NCBI RefSeq assembly: GCF_001476655.1
Contig: NZ_LDRT01000001.1
Span: 1 to 58,064 of the forward strand
Direction of reading: 5' to 3'
DNA: 58,064 bases
Source of the DNA: Microbacterium testaceum
GTDB taxonomy: Bacteria > Actinomycetota > Actinomycetes > Actinomycetales > Microbacteriaceae
Part shown: piece by piece, positions 8,933 through 16,714 of the stretch
Layout: every line of letters starts with the position of its first letter
How positions within the stretch are numbered: the first letter of the stretch is position 1
Program-made: the position numbers and the translations under genes
The notes under the pieces: model-generated
Told to the model about the DNA's origin: nothing
Seen by the model: the letters and a program-made list of their open reading frames with translations, nothing else
The model's database searches: none

Positions 8933-9350
8933 GCGTCGCCTCGAGGGTGATGTCGATGCCCGCGAGCGCCTGCGACACCGGGCAGTTCGCCTTCGCGTCG
9001 TTGGCGATCTTCTCGAACGTCGCCGCGTCGAGACCGGGTACGACGGCGTTCACGTTCAGGTGGCTACCGGTGATGCCGGTGCCGGGCTTGAACGTGACGG
9101 ACGCGGTGGCGTCGACCGACTCCGGCGGGGTGCCGTTCTCGGCGAGGGCGTTCGACAGCGCCATGCTGAAGCACGCGGAGTGCGCGCCGGCGAGGAGTTC
9201 CTCGGGCGTGGTGACCGAGCTCGAGCCCTCGCTGCGGGCCTTCCAGTTGACGTCGAACGTGCCGATGCCGGAAGAGGTGAAGGTGACCTCGCCCGATCCC
9301 TCGAAAAGGCTGCCTTTCCAGGCGGTGGCGGCTTCGCTCGTGACGGCCAT
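8925..9350 (-). CDS. OsmC family peroxiredoxin-like protein
   Basis: 141 residues of the OsmC/Ohr fold, which reduces organic hydroperoxides with paired cysteines. Cys is present in AGAHSACFSMAL and in ANCPVSQAL, the expected two positions, and the N-terminal substrate-stacking strand (TAWKGSLFEGSG) and the TTPEELLAGAH segment fit OsmC. A GGAGG sequence precedes the ATG. Downstream the SDR gene overlaps by 8 nt. Its neighbours on the same strand include a thioredoxin gene, suggesting a redox cluster. Confidence 0.92.
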   Translation of the reverse strand: MAVTSEAATAWKGSLFEGSGEVTFTSSGIGTFDVNWKARSEGSSSVTTPEELLAGAHSACFSMALSNALAENGTPPESVDATASVTFKPGTGITGSHLNVNAVVPGLDAATFEKIANDAKANCPVSQALAGIDITLEATLA

Positions 9351-9484
9351 GGGAACCTCCGTGGTGTCTGCGCGGTCCGAGGACCACGTCGTGATGGGTG
9401 CGATCCGGGTGACCGCGACGCGGCCAGCCTAACGAGGACGACCGTCACGCTTCAGGTCTTGACAGCCCTTCCGTGGGGAACCGA

Positions 9485-10060
9485 TCAGGCGGATGCCGGC
9501 CCCCGGCGCCCCACCACGCCCGCCCGTTGCAGAACGAGGTAGAGCTGGCATCCGAGGCACAGTCCGAAGGCGGCGTTGAGGAACGCGGCGACGAAGGCCA
9601 TCGCTGCGGCGATCGGCAGCGCCCAGGGCACCCCCGCCAGATGGAGCAGAAGACCGACCGCGGTGACGAAGAGCCCGACACCCTGCGCGAAGCGCGGAGG
9701 ACGAGGGTCTTCGAAATCGGTGGGCGGCGCGAGCCGAGGCTGGACGAGGCGGCGATACAGCACGCCCCAGGGCGCGGTGCGAGGCGAGGACACGCCCCAC
9801 ACGAACAGCAGTGCGACGACGAGTACGAGCAGGAATCCCGGGTCGGCCGCGCGCGCCACCGGCGAGATCTGCGGGAGCACCCATCCGCCGGGGGTGAAGG
9901 TCTCGCCCGAGAGGGGCTGATAGGCGAACCAGCCGAAGCTCGCCTCGCGCCAGGTCGAGACGCCGATCAGGCTCAACAACGTCGCGACGAGAAGAAGGAC
10001 GGCGGTGATGGATGCCGCGAACCGCGGGCCGCGGGCGTCGATGCGGGCGGGTTCAGCCAT
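9485..10060 (-). CDS. DUF4395 integral membrane protein
   Basis: 191 residues with about four transmembrane helices (near residues 12-33, 72-92, 124-145, 147-170). The C-terminus GLCLGCQLYLVLQRAGVV contains a C-x2-C pair typical of DUF4395 proteins. It overlaps the upstream thioredoxin gene by 8 nt. The two are regularly adjacent in actinobacteria, so a thiol-redox role at the membrane is plausible but not shown. Confidence 0.85.
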   Translation of the reverse strand: MAEPARIDARGPRFAASITAVLLLVATLLSLIGVSTWREASFGWFAYQPLSGETFTPGGWVLPQISPVARAADPGFLLVLVVALLFVWGVSSPRTAPWGVLYRRLVQPRLAPPTDFEDPRPPRFAQGVGLFVTAVGLLLHLAGVPWALPIAAAMAFVAAFLNAAFGLCLGCQLYLVLQRAGVVGRRGPASA

Positions 10061-10490
10061 GGGCGTTCTCTTTCGTGAGGCGGTCGAGTTCGTGCTCGAC
10101 GTCTGCGCGCGTCGGCGGGCCGCCGAAACGACGTACGGTGAGGCCGCTCCCGTCGAGGAGGAGCGTCGTCGGCGTCTGCAGGACCCGGAATCGCTTCGCC
10201 AGGTCGGGGCGATGCGTCAGATCGACGTCGATGTGCTGCACTCCTGCGCGGTCGTCGGCGACCGCGGAGAGCATGCGGTGCACGCCGGGGCAGCGGGTGC
10301 ACATCTCGGTGCTGAACTGCACCAGCGTGGCGGTCGCTCCGAACGGGCCCGACTCGAGCACGCGGGGGTCGATGATCTCGCCGGCTTCCACCGTGCGCGC
10401 CCGCCCTTGTCCGCGCCGCCACACCAGGCCCAGCACGACGGTGGCCGCGAGCAACGCGGCGACGATCACGAGCGCGAGAGCGAGGTCCAC
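10053..10490 (-). CDS. Membrane-anchored thioredoxin-family protein
   Basis: 145 residues: one N-terminal transmembrane segment (MDLALALVIVAALLAATVVL) followed by a thioredoxin fold with active site TEMCTRCPGVHRML (CTRC instead of CGPC) and the cis-Pro loop LQTPTTLLLDGSG. I chose GTG 10490 because it starts exactly at the membrane helix and a TAGCGT -10 box ends 8 nt upstream; the longer reading from ATG 10577 would add a 29-residue charged, Arg-rich stretch. Overlaps the DUF4395 gene, probably one operon. Confidence 0.82.
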   Translation of the reverse strand: MDLALALVIVAALLAATVVLGLVWRRGQGRARTVEAGEIIDPRVLESGPFGATATLVQFSTEMCTRCPGVHRMLSAVADDRAGVQHIDVDLTHRPDLAKRFRVLQTPTTLLLDGSGLTVRRFGGPPTRADVEHELDRLTKENAHG

Positions 10491-10498
10491 GGTGAACA

Positions 10499-10504
10499 AC
10501 GCTA
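10499..10504 (-). promoter_or_regulatory. Leaderless -10 box of the thioredoxin/DUF4395 operon
   Basis: TAGCGT on the minus strand, 8 nt from the GTG at 10490; it supports that start over the longer reading. Confidence 0.4.
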
Positions 10505-10632
10505 GCCGCCGTCTCCGACATCGGGGCCGATGAGTCGCATCGTGACGTCCCCACTCCTCCTCCCCATGCCGGAGCACCCGAGGACGATCCTCATGCGCGC
10601 CAGGTCCACGGCTCGACAGCGCCCGCGGCGGG

Positions 10633-10638
10633 TATCGT
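10633..10638 (+). promoter_or_regulatory. Leaderless -10 box of thyA
   Basis: TATCGT, then 7 nt, then GTG 10646. The alternative GTG at 10637 lies inside this box, which favours 10646. Confidence 0.5.
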
Positions 10639-10645
10639 GAGGGCC

Positions 10646-11455
10646 GTGACCGCCGACATCCCCACCCCGTATGAAGACCTGCTGCGCGACGTGCTCGAGA
10701 CGGGCGTCCACAAGTCCGATCGCACCGGCACCGGCACCACGAGCGTCTTCGGCCGTCAGATCCGCTTCGACCTCGCCGAGGGCTTCCCGCTCATCACGAC
10801 CAAGCGTGTGCACCTGAAGTCCATCGTCTACGAACTGCTGTGGTTCCTCCGCGGAGAATCCAACGTCGGCTGGCTCAAAGACAACGGCGTCACGATCTGG
10901 GACGAGTGGGCCGACGGCGACGGCGAACTGGGACCCGTGTACGGCGTCCAGTGGCGCTCCTGGCCCACCGTCGACGGCGGCACGATCGACCAGATCTCGC
11001 AGGTGGTCGAGCAGATCCGTCGCGATCCCGACTCGCGGCGACTGATCGTGTCGGCGTGGAACCCTGCCGACATCCCCGACATGGCGCTCGCCCCGTGTCA
11101 CGCGCTGTTCCAGTTCTACGTGGCCGACGGCAAGCTGTCGTGCCAGCTCTACCAGCGCAGCGCCGACATGTTCCTCGGCGTGCCCTTCAACATCGCGTCC
11201 TACGCGCTGCTGACCCTGATGGTCGCGCAACAGACCGGCCTCCAGCCCGGCGAGTTCGTCTGGACCGGCGGCGACTGCCACGTCTACGACAACCACCGCG
11301 AGCAGGTCCGGGAGCAGCTGACACGCGCGCCCTACCCGTACCCGACGCTGCGTTTCACGCGCACACCGGAGTCGATCTTCGACTACACCTACGACGACAT
11401 CCTCGTCGAGGATTACCAGCACCACCCCGCCATCCGCGGAGCCGTCGCGGTATGA
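10646..11455 (+). CDS. thyA: Thymidylate synthase
   Basis: Converts dUMP and methylene-THF to dTMP and dihydrofolate. 269 residues, close to E. coli ThyA. The folate/phosphate Arg loop (SDRTGTGT), catalytic Cys in [12 protein letters not shown], the [20 protein letters not shown] signature and DxxVxDY-like end are present. The start is GTG 10646 ([17 protein letters not shown]) by promoter spacing. The stop overlaps the ATG of dfrA (ATGA), matching the chemistry: the next enzyme recycles the dihydrofolate product. Confidence 0.96.
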   Translation: MTADIPTPYEDLLRDVLETGVHKSDRTGTGTTSVFGRQIRFDLAEGFPLITTKRVHLKSIVYELLWFLRGESNVGWLKDNGVTIWDEWADGDGELGPVYGVQWRSWPTVDGGTIDQISQVVEQIRRDPDSRRLIVSAWNPADIPDMALAPCHALFQFYVADGKLSCQLYQRSADMFLGVPFNIASYALLTLMVAQQTGLQPGEFVWTGGDCHVYDNHREQVREQLTRAPYPYPTLRFTRTPESIFDYTYDDILVEDYQHHPAIRGAVAV

Positions 11456-11952
11456 CGATGGTCGGGCTCGTCTGGGCCGAGGCCCGGGGAGGCGTCATCG
11501 GCGCTGAGGGCGGGATGCCGTGGCATGTGCCCGAAGACCTCGCGCACTTCCGCGCGGTGACGGGATCCTCCGACGTCGTCATGGGGCGGCGCACCTGGGA
11601 GTCCCTTCCCCCGCGGTTCCGGCCCCTGCCCGGCCGACGCAACATCGTGGTCACCGGCTCCGACACCTGGAGCGCCGAGGGGGCCGAGCGGGCATCCTCG
11701 TTCGACGACGCCCTGTCGCAGGTCGAGAGCGACACGGTGTGGGTCATCGGCGGCGGTCGCCTCTACGCCGGCGCCCTTGATCGCGCCGACGTCGTCGAGC
11801 TCACGCGCCTCGACGTCTCCGTGGACGGTGACACCTTCGCTCCTTCGATCGACGGATGGCGACGGGATGCCGTCGACCCTGTCGAGGGATGGCACACCTC
11901 GCGCAGTGGCATCCGGTACCGCTTCGAGACCTACCGCCGACCGGAGGACTGA
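11452..11952 (+). CDS. dfrA: Dihydrofolate reductase
   Basis: NADPH-dependent reduction of dihydrofolate, coupled with ThyA. 166 residues. Motifs: [21 protein letters not shown] (Met-20 loop with the substrate-binding acid Glu), [22 protein letters not shown] and [16 protein letters not shown] 11452 overlaps the thyA stop. The next gene starts 2 nt after its stop. Confidence 0.95.
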   Translation: MTMVGLVWAEARGGVIGAEGGMPWHVPEDLAHFRAVTGSSDVVMGRRTWESLPPRFRPLPGRRNIVVTGSDTWSAEGAERASSFDDALSQVESDTVWVIGGGRLYAGALDRADVVELTRLDVSVDGDTFAPSIDGWRRDAVDPVEGWHTSRSGIRYRFETYRRPED

Positions 11953-11953
11953 C

Positions 11954-12706
11954 ATGCCGACAGCCGTGATCACCGGAGCCAGCTCCGGACTGGGATCCGA
12001 GTTCGCCCGCCAGCTCGCGGCGCGGGGAGCCGACCTGGTGGTCGTGGCGCGCGATCGGGCGGCCCTCGAGGCGCTCGCCGCCGAGATCCGCGATCGGTGC
12101 GGAGTCCGGGTCGAGGTCCTGGTCGCCGATCTCCTCGACGAGGACGCTCTGGCCGCGGTCGAGACGCGTCTGGCCGAGGGCGTCGACGTTCTCGTCAACA
12201 ATGCCGGCTTCGGGCTCGACCTCGCATTCGAGGAGAACCCGGTGGACGATGAGGTCCGTCATCTCCGCCTTCACGTGGAAGCCGCCCTGCGCCTCGCGCG
12301 GGCCGCCCTGCCGACGATGCTCGATCGGGGGCGAGGCCGGATCGTCAACGTCGCCTCGGTGGCGGGTTTCGTGCCGCGCGGAACCTACGGTGCCGCGAAG
12401 GGGTGGCTCATCTCGTTCAGCCGCTGGGCGAACGTCGCGTACCGGCCGCGCGGGGTCACCGTCACGGCCGTATGCCCGGGCTTCGTCCACACGAACTTCC
12501 ACGAGCGCCTGGGTCTGCCGCCCGGTGAAGAGGGGGTCCCGCCGGGTCTCTGGCTCGATGCCGAGACGGTCGTGCGCGAGGGGCTCCGCGACGCGGCGCG
12601 CGGTCGCGCGGTGTCGATCCCGTCATGGCGGTACAAGGTGCTTGTCGCCGTCTCCCGTCTGCTACCCGACAGCACGGTGGTGCGGGCGGCGGCGCGGGGC
12701 CGCTGA
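11954..12706 (+). CDS. SDR family short-chain dehydrogenase
   Basis: 250-residue classical short-chain dehydrogenase: TGASSGLGSEFA glycine motif, VNNAGFG, catalytic Ser in VNVASVAGF and the Tyr/Lys pair in GTYGAAKGWL. A C-terminal basic/hydrophobic stretch (WRYKVLVAVSRLLP) resembles the DltE-like/cl-SDR group that associates with membranes. It begins 2 nt after dfrA with GGAGGA as SD, so it is in the thyA-dfrA operon. Substrate not predictable. Confidence 0.9.
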   Translation: MPTAVITGASSGLGSEFARQLAARGADLVVVARDRAALEALAAEIRDRCGVRVEVLVADLLDEDALAAVETRLAEGVDVLVNNAGFGLDLAFEENPVDDEVRHLRLHVEAALRLARAALPTMLDRGRGRIVNVASVAGFVPRGTYGAAKGWLISFSRWANVAYRPRGVTVTAVCPGFVHTNFHERLGLPPGEEGVPPGLWLDAETVVREGLRDAARGRAVSIPSWRYKVLVAVSRLLPDSTVVRAAARGR

Positions 12707-12713
12707 GGGCCGG

Positions 12714-13250
12714 CTAGCGGAACCGCCCGAGCCGGATGCCCGCGAACGCCAGCGCGGCGATCGTCTCTCCGTCGGTGATCTCCCCGTCGGCCACGAGCGT
12801 GAGGGCCTCGCTGAACGGGACCCACCGCACGGCAGCGATGCCTTCCTCGTGCTGCGAGGCCGTGGCATCCGTCATCGACAGCCCCCGCGCGAGATAGACG
12901 TGCTCGGGTGCGTCCGCGATGCCGTTGAGGGCGTTCATCCGACCGAGGTGCTGCCATTCGGATGCCGTGACCCCGGTCTCCTCGCGCAGCTCCCGCTGCG
13001 CGGCGACGAGCGGATCCTCGCCGTCGGAGCCGCCCGCGGGGACCTCGATCGATCGACCGGTCGTGTAGCGCTCGAGCTCGACGAGGCAGACCCGTTCGCG
13101 GTCGTCGAGCGCGATGACGAACACGGCCGGGTGCTGCATTCGGACGACGCCGTAGATCCCGTCACCGTGCGGGCCGGTGACCTGGTCTTCCCGCACGTGG
13201 ATCCAGGGGTTCTCGTAAACGGTGCGGCTCGCGCGGGTGGTCCAGGTCAT
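12714..13250 (-). CDS. Nudix hydrolase
   Basis: 178 residues. Nudix helix is GGSDGEDPLVAAQRELREETGV, with REL-REE-TGV intact; the first Gly of the box is shifted by one residue. The N-terminal part (VYENPWIHVREDQVTGPHG) and the PAG motif before the box resemble ADP-ribose pyrophosphatases, a likely but unproven activity. A TAGGGT -10 box ends 6 nt before the ATG. Confidence 0.88.
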   Translation of the reverse strand: MTWTTRASRTVYENPWIHVREDQVTGPHGDGIYGVVRMQHPAVFVIALDDRERVCLVELERYTTGRSIEVPAGGSDGEDPLVAAQRELREETGVTASEWQHLGRMNALNGIADAPEHVYLARGLSMTDATASQHEEGIAAVRWVPFSEALTLVADGEITDGETIAALAFAGIRLGRFR

Positions 13251-13256
13251 TCCGCC

Positions 13257-13262
13257 ACCCTA
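13257..13262 (-). promoter_or_regulatory. Leaderless -10 box of the Nudix gene
   Basis: TAGGGT on the minus strand, 6 nt from the ATG at 13250. Confidence 0.5.
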
Positions 13263-13321
13263 GGCTCCGGTGCCGTCACGCATTGTTCACCGGTGCCACG
13301 AGGAGGAACCTCGCGAACCGA

Positions 13322-13327
13322 TACCCT
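13322..13327 (+). promoter_or_regulatory. Leaderless -10 box of dapA
   Basis: TACCCT, 6 nt, then ATG 13334. Confidence 0.55.
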
Positions 13328-13333
13328 GGGACC

Positions 13334-14311
13334 ATGACGCACTCCGGCAATCCCTTCGGTCAGGTGCTCGTCGCGCTCATCACCCCGATGACCGCCGACG
13401 GCGAAGTCGATTGGCCCGCCACCGAGAAGCACATCGACGACGTCATCACCGCGGGAGCGGACGGGATCGTCGTCACCGGCACCACGGGCGAGACCTCGAC
13501 CCTCACCGACCCCGAGAAGCTGCGTCTGGTCGAGGTCGGCAAGAGCGTGTCGGCCGGCCGCGCCAAGATCATCACGGGCGGTGGGTCCAACGAGACCGCG
13601 CACGCGATCGAGCTCTACAAGGCCAGCGAGAAGGCCGGCGCCGACGGCATCATGATCGTCACGCCGTACTACAACAAGCCGACGCAGGCCGGCATCCTGA
13701 CGCACTTCCGTCTCGTCGCCGACGCGACCGACCTGCCGGTCATCCTGTACGACATCCCCGGCCGCACCGGCGTGCCCATCAAATACGAGACGATCCTCCG
13801 CCTGGCCAAGCACCCCAACATCCTCGCGATCAAAGACGCCAAGGGCGACTTCAGCGAGGTCAGTCGGGTGCTGAACCAGACCGACCTCATGTACTTCTCC
13901 GGCGACGACGCCAACGTGCTCCCGCACCTCTCAATCGGCGCGAGCGGCCTGATCGGTGTGACGGCGAACATCACCGCCACGCCCTACCGGACGATCGTGG
14001 ATGCCGTGAACGCCGGCGATCTGGCATCCGCCACCGCCGCTCACCAGAGCCTCGAGCCGCTCGTCCGCGCCGTCATGACGCACGTTCCCGGCACGGTCGC
14101 GGCGAAGTACATCCTGCACGGCCTCGGCCGCATCGGCAGCCCCCGCGTGCGTCTTCCCCTCGTCGGTCCCGAAGAGTGGGAAGCCGCCGTGATCGAGGAC
14201 GAGCTCGCCCTCGTGAAGAACGTCGCCGGCGCCGACTTCTCCAACTTCCGCCCCGACCGCAACGCGGCCGCCGGCGGTGCGCTGCCGAAGGTGCACGGCA
14301 CGACGCGATAG
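13334..14311 (+). CDS. dapA: 4-hydroxy-tetrahydrodipicolinate synthase
   Basis: Condenses pyruvate with aspartate semialdehyde, the first committed step to DAP/lysine. 325 residues of TIM-barrel: GTTGETSTL, VTPYYNKPTQAG, the Tyr of the triad in YDIPGRTGV and the Schiff-base Lys in ILAIKDAKGD. ATG 13334 gives the standard N-terminus (FGQVLVALITPM shortly after the start); the earlier ATG at 13283 lies before the -10 box. rnj follows 106 nt downstream, a conserved actinobacterial pair. Confidence 0.96.
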   Translation: MTHSGNPFGQVLVALITPMTADGEVDWPATEKHIDDVITAGADGIVVTGTTGETSTLTDPEKLRLVEVGKSVSAGRAKIITGGGSNETAHAIELYKASEKAGADGIMIVTPYYNKPTQAGILTHFRLVADATDLPVILYDIPGRTGVPIKYETILRLAKHPNILAIKDAKGDFSEVSRVLNQTDLMYFSGDDANVLPHLSIGASGLIGVTANITATPYRTIVDAVNAGDLASATAAHQSLEPLVRAVMTHVPGTVAAKYILHGLGRIGSPRVRLPLVGPEEWEAAVIEDELALVKNVAGADFSNFRPDRNAAAGGALPKVHGTTR

Positions 14312-14354
14312 ACATCGGCGCGCGCCGATCCGCGGCGTGGGACGCGCCACAGAA

Positions 14355-14405
14355 GGATGCCGCGAGGCGGCACCAGAAAAGAAGGGATGCCACGGGGTGG
14401 CATCC
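14355..14405 (+). other. Two tandem hairpins between dapA and rnj
   Basis: TGCCGC(gag)GCGGCA at 14358-14372 and GGATGCCAC(ggg)GTGGCATCC at 14385-14405. The second lies directly before the rnj Shine-Dalgarno sequence (about 14406-14412). They could terminate dapA transcripts or act as 5' stabilisers or control elements of rnj mRNA; the sequence does not decide. Confidence 0.5.
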
Positions 14406-14417
14406 GAGGAGGCACAT

Positions 14418-16094
14418 ATGCCCACGACCGTTTACGATCCCCCGGAGCTCGCCCCCGGCACCCTGCGCGTCTTCCCTCTCGGCGGCCTCGGCGAGGTCGG
14501 TCGCAACATGACCGTGTTCGAGTACGAGGGCAAGCTCCTCGTGGTCGATTGCGGCGTGCTGTTCCCCGAGGAGCACCAGCCCGGCGTCGACCTGATCCTG
14601 CCGGATTTCGAGCCCATCAAGCATCGCCTCGACGACATCGTCGGCGTCGTGCTGACCCACGGACACGAAGACCACATCGGCGCCGTGCCGTACCTGCTCA
14701 AGCTCAAGGGCGACATTCCCCTCATCGGCTCGGGCCTGACCCTCGCCCTCATCGAGGCGAAGCTCAAAGAGCACCGCATCCGTCCGTTCACGCTGACGGT
14801 GCAAGAGGGCCAGCGCGAGCAGGTGGGTCCCTTCGACCTCGAGTTCGTCGCGGTGAACCACTCGATTCCGGATGCCTTGGCCGTCGCGATCCGCACACCT
14901 GCGGGTCTCGTGCTCGCCACCGGCGATTTCAAGATGGACCAGCTGCCCCTCGACGGCCGCATCACGGATCTGCGCGCGTTCGCCCGGCTCGGCGAAGAGG
15001 GCGTCGACCTCTTCCTGGTCGACTCCACCAACGCCGACGTGCCCGGTTTCACGCCGACGGAGCGGGGCATCGGCCCTGTGCTCGACCAGGTGATCGCCAA
15101 GGCGCCTCGTCGCGTCGTCGTGGCCAGCTTCTCCAGCCACGTGCACCGCGTGCAGCAGGTGCTCGACGCCGCGCACGCCAACGGTCGTCGCGTGGCGCTC
15201 CTCGGGCGCAGCATGGTGCGCAACATGGGCATCGCCGCCGACCTCGGCTACCTCAACGTGCCCGACGGCGTGCTGATCGACTACAAGAAGGCGCGCGACC
15301 TCCCCGACGACAAGATCGTCTACATGTCGACCGGTTCGCAGGGCGAGCCGATGGCGGTGCTCAGCCGCATGGCCAACCTCGACCACGCGATCGAACCGGG
15401 CGAGGGTGACACGATCATCCTGGCATCCAGCCAGATCCCCGGAAACGAGAACGCGATCTACCGTGTGATCGACGGGCTGACGAAGCTCGGCGCGACGGTC
15501 GTGCACAAGGGTAACGCCAAGGTGCACGTCTCCGGCCACGCCGCCGCGGGCGAGCTGCTGTACTGCTACAACATCTTGAAGCCGAAGAACGTGCTCCCCG
15601 TCCACGGCGAGTACCGCCACCTGATGGCCAACGCCAAACTGGCGCAGGAGACCGGGATCCCCGAGCAGAACACGATCCTCGGCGAGAACGGCACCGTCGT
15701 GGATCTGCGCGATGGCGTCGCGACGGTGGTCGGGCAGCTGGACATCGGTTTCGTCTACGTCGACGGTTCGTCGGTGGGCGCCATCACGGATGCCGATCTC
15801 AAGGACCGTCGCATCCTGGGCGAGGAGGGCTTCATCTCGGTGATCGTCGTCGTGGACTCGGCGACAGGCAAGATCGTCTCGGGTCCGGACATCCACGCTC
15901 GCGGTGTCGCCGAGAACGATTCGGTCTTCGAGAGCGTCAAGCCCAAGATCGCCGCAGCCCTCACCGAGGCGGCACATTCCGGGGTGCGCGACAACCACGC
16001 GCTGTCGCAGGTGGTGCGTCGCACGATCGGCCGCTGGGTGAACCAGTCGCTGCGCCGCCGCCCCATGATCGTTCCGCTGATCATCGAGGCCTGA
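14418..16094 (+). CDS. rnj: Ribonuclease J
   Basis: 558-residue metallo-beta-lactamase/beta-CASP ribonuclease with 5'-exo and endo activity in RNA decay and rRNA maturation. Metal motif HGHEDHIGAVPYLL (HxHxDH), later TGDFKMD and the beta-CASP motifs (ASFSSHVHRVQQ; STGSQGEPMAVLSRM; VHVSGHAAAGELL; VLPVHGEYRHL). A C-terminal domain follows. GAGGAGG precedes ATG 14418; the ORF extends further upstream only into dapA. A perfect hairpin follows the stop. Confidence 0.96.
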   Translation: MPTTVYDPPELAPGTLRVFPLGGLGEVGRNMTVFEYEGKLLVVDCGVLFPEEHQPGVDLILPDFEPIKHRLDDIVGVVLTHGHEDHIGAVPYLLKLKGDIPLIGSGLTLALIEAKLKEHRIRPFTLTVQEGQREQVGPFDLEFVAVNHSIPDALAVAIRTPAGLVLATGDFKMDQLPLDGRITDLRAFARLGEEGVDLFLVDSTNADVPGFTPTERGIGPVLDQVIAKAPRRVVVASFSSHVHRVQQVLDAAHANGRRVALLGRSMVRNMGIAADLGYLNVPDGVLIDYKKARDLPDDKIVYMSTGSQGEPMAVLSRMANLDHAIEPGEGDTIILASSQIPGNENAIYRVIDGLTKLGATVVHKGNAKVHVSGHAAAGELLYCYNILKPKNVLPVHGEYRHLMANAKLAQETGIPEQNTILGENGTVVDLRDGVATVVGQLDIGFVYVDGSSVGAITDADLKDRRILGEEGFISVIVVVDSATGKIVSGPDIHARGVAENDSVFESVKPKIAAALTEAAHSGVRDNHALSQVVRRTIGRWVNQSLRRRPMIVPLIIEA

Positions 16095-16100
16095 TCCTCT

Positions 16101-16132
16101 CGAAGCGCCACGGGTTCGCCCGTGGCGCTTCG
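16101..16132 (+). terminator. Terminator hairpin after rnj
   Basis: Perfect 14-bp inverted repeat (16101-16114 with 16119-16132) with a TTCG tetraloop, starting 6 nt after the rnj stop. Confidence 0.75.
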
Positions 16133-16160
16133 TCGTTTCCCGCGGTGCTCGCGTCGTCGC

Positions 16161-16166
16161 TATCAT
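16161..16166 (+). promoter_or_regulatory. Leaderless -10 box of GNAT gene
   Basis: TATCAT, 6 nt, then ATG 16173. Confidence 0.5.
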
Positions 16167-16172
16167 GCGGGC

Positions 16173-16664
16173 ATGCCCGGTCTCCCGATCCGCGCGGCGC
16201 TCCCGTCCGACGGCGCCTTCCTCGCCGACATGATGGTCGAGGCCGCGACCTGGCGTGCCGGGGCGGTGCGTCCGCGGCACGAGATCCTCAGCTCCGAGGA
16301 GTACCGGCGCTATCTCGCCGGCTGGCTGCGCCCGGGCGATGCGGGGTTCGTGGCCGAGTCACCCGGCGGTGAGCCGATCGGCGCCGCCTGGTACCGCATG
16401 CTGCCGCGCGACGAGCCCGGCTTCGGCTGGGTGGGAACCGGCGTGCCGGAACTCATCATCGGCGTGCGCCCCGTCTGGCGCGCGCACGGCGTCGGCCGCG
16501 CGCTGCTGCAGCGCCTCGCCGAGCACGCGCGCGCTCAGGGCTTCGCCCGTATCAGTCTGAGCGTGGAACGCGAGAACTACGCGGTGTCGCTGTACCGTTC
16601 CGAGGGATTCGCGGTGGTGCGGCGCGGCATCGGTCGCGACGTCATGGTGAAGCGACTGCGGTGA
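16173..16664 (+). CDS. GNAT family N-acetyltransferase
   Basis: 163 residues. N-terminus [18 protein letters not shown] is the GNAT beta1-alpha1 region; the acetyl-CoA loop is [18 protein letters not shown] (Q/RxxGxG/A type) and the C-terminal motif is [24 protein letters not shown] 16173 agrees with the promoter spacing and removes an Arg-rich non-homologous extension. Acceptor substrate unknown. Confidence 0.9.
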   Translation: MPGLPIRAALPSDGAFLADMMVEAATWRAGAVRPRHEILSSEEYRRYLAGWLRPGDAGFVAESPGGEPIGAAWYRMLPRDEPGFGWVGTGVPELIIGVRPVWRAHGVGRALLQRLAEHARAQGFARISLSVERENYAVSLYRSEGFAVVRRGIGRDVMVKRLR

Positions 16665-16702
16665 AGCCCGCGTCGGTACGGGCGAATGTCGGTGGTCCCG
16701 CC

Positions 16703-16708
16703 TACCGT
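16703..16708 (+). promoter_or_regulatory. Leaderless -10 box of ftsK
   Basis: TACCGT, 6 nt, then ATG 16715. Confidence 0.5.
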
Positions 16709-16714
16709 GGAAGC

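Noticed and set aside
10578..10632. Longer thioredoxin start at 10577 and a 12-codon ORF near 10540 with an SD-like sequence
   Set aside because: The GTG at 10490 follows a -10 box and begins exactly at the membrane helix; a coupling role of the short ORF cannot be supported.
14073..16280. 735-codon minus-strand frame across dapA/rnj, and 805-codon one across ftsK (16577-18994)
   Set aside because: Both are shadows of certain genes and show no recognisable domain.
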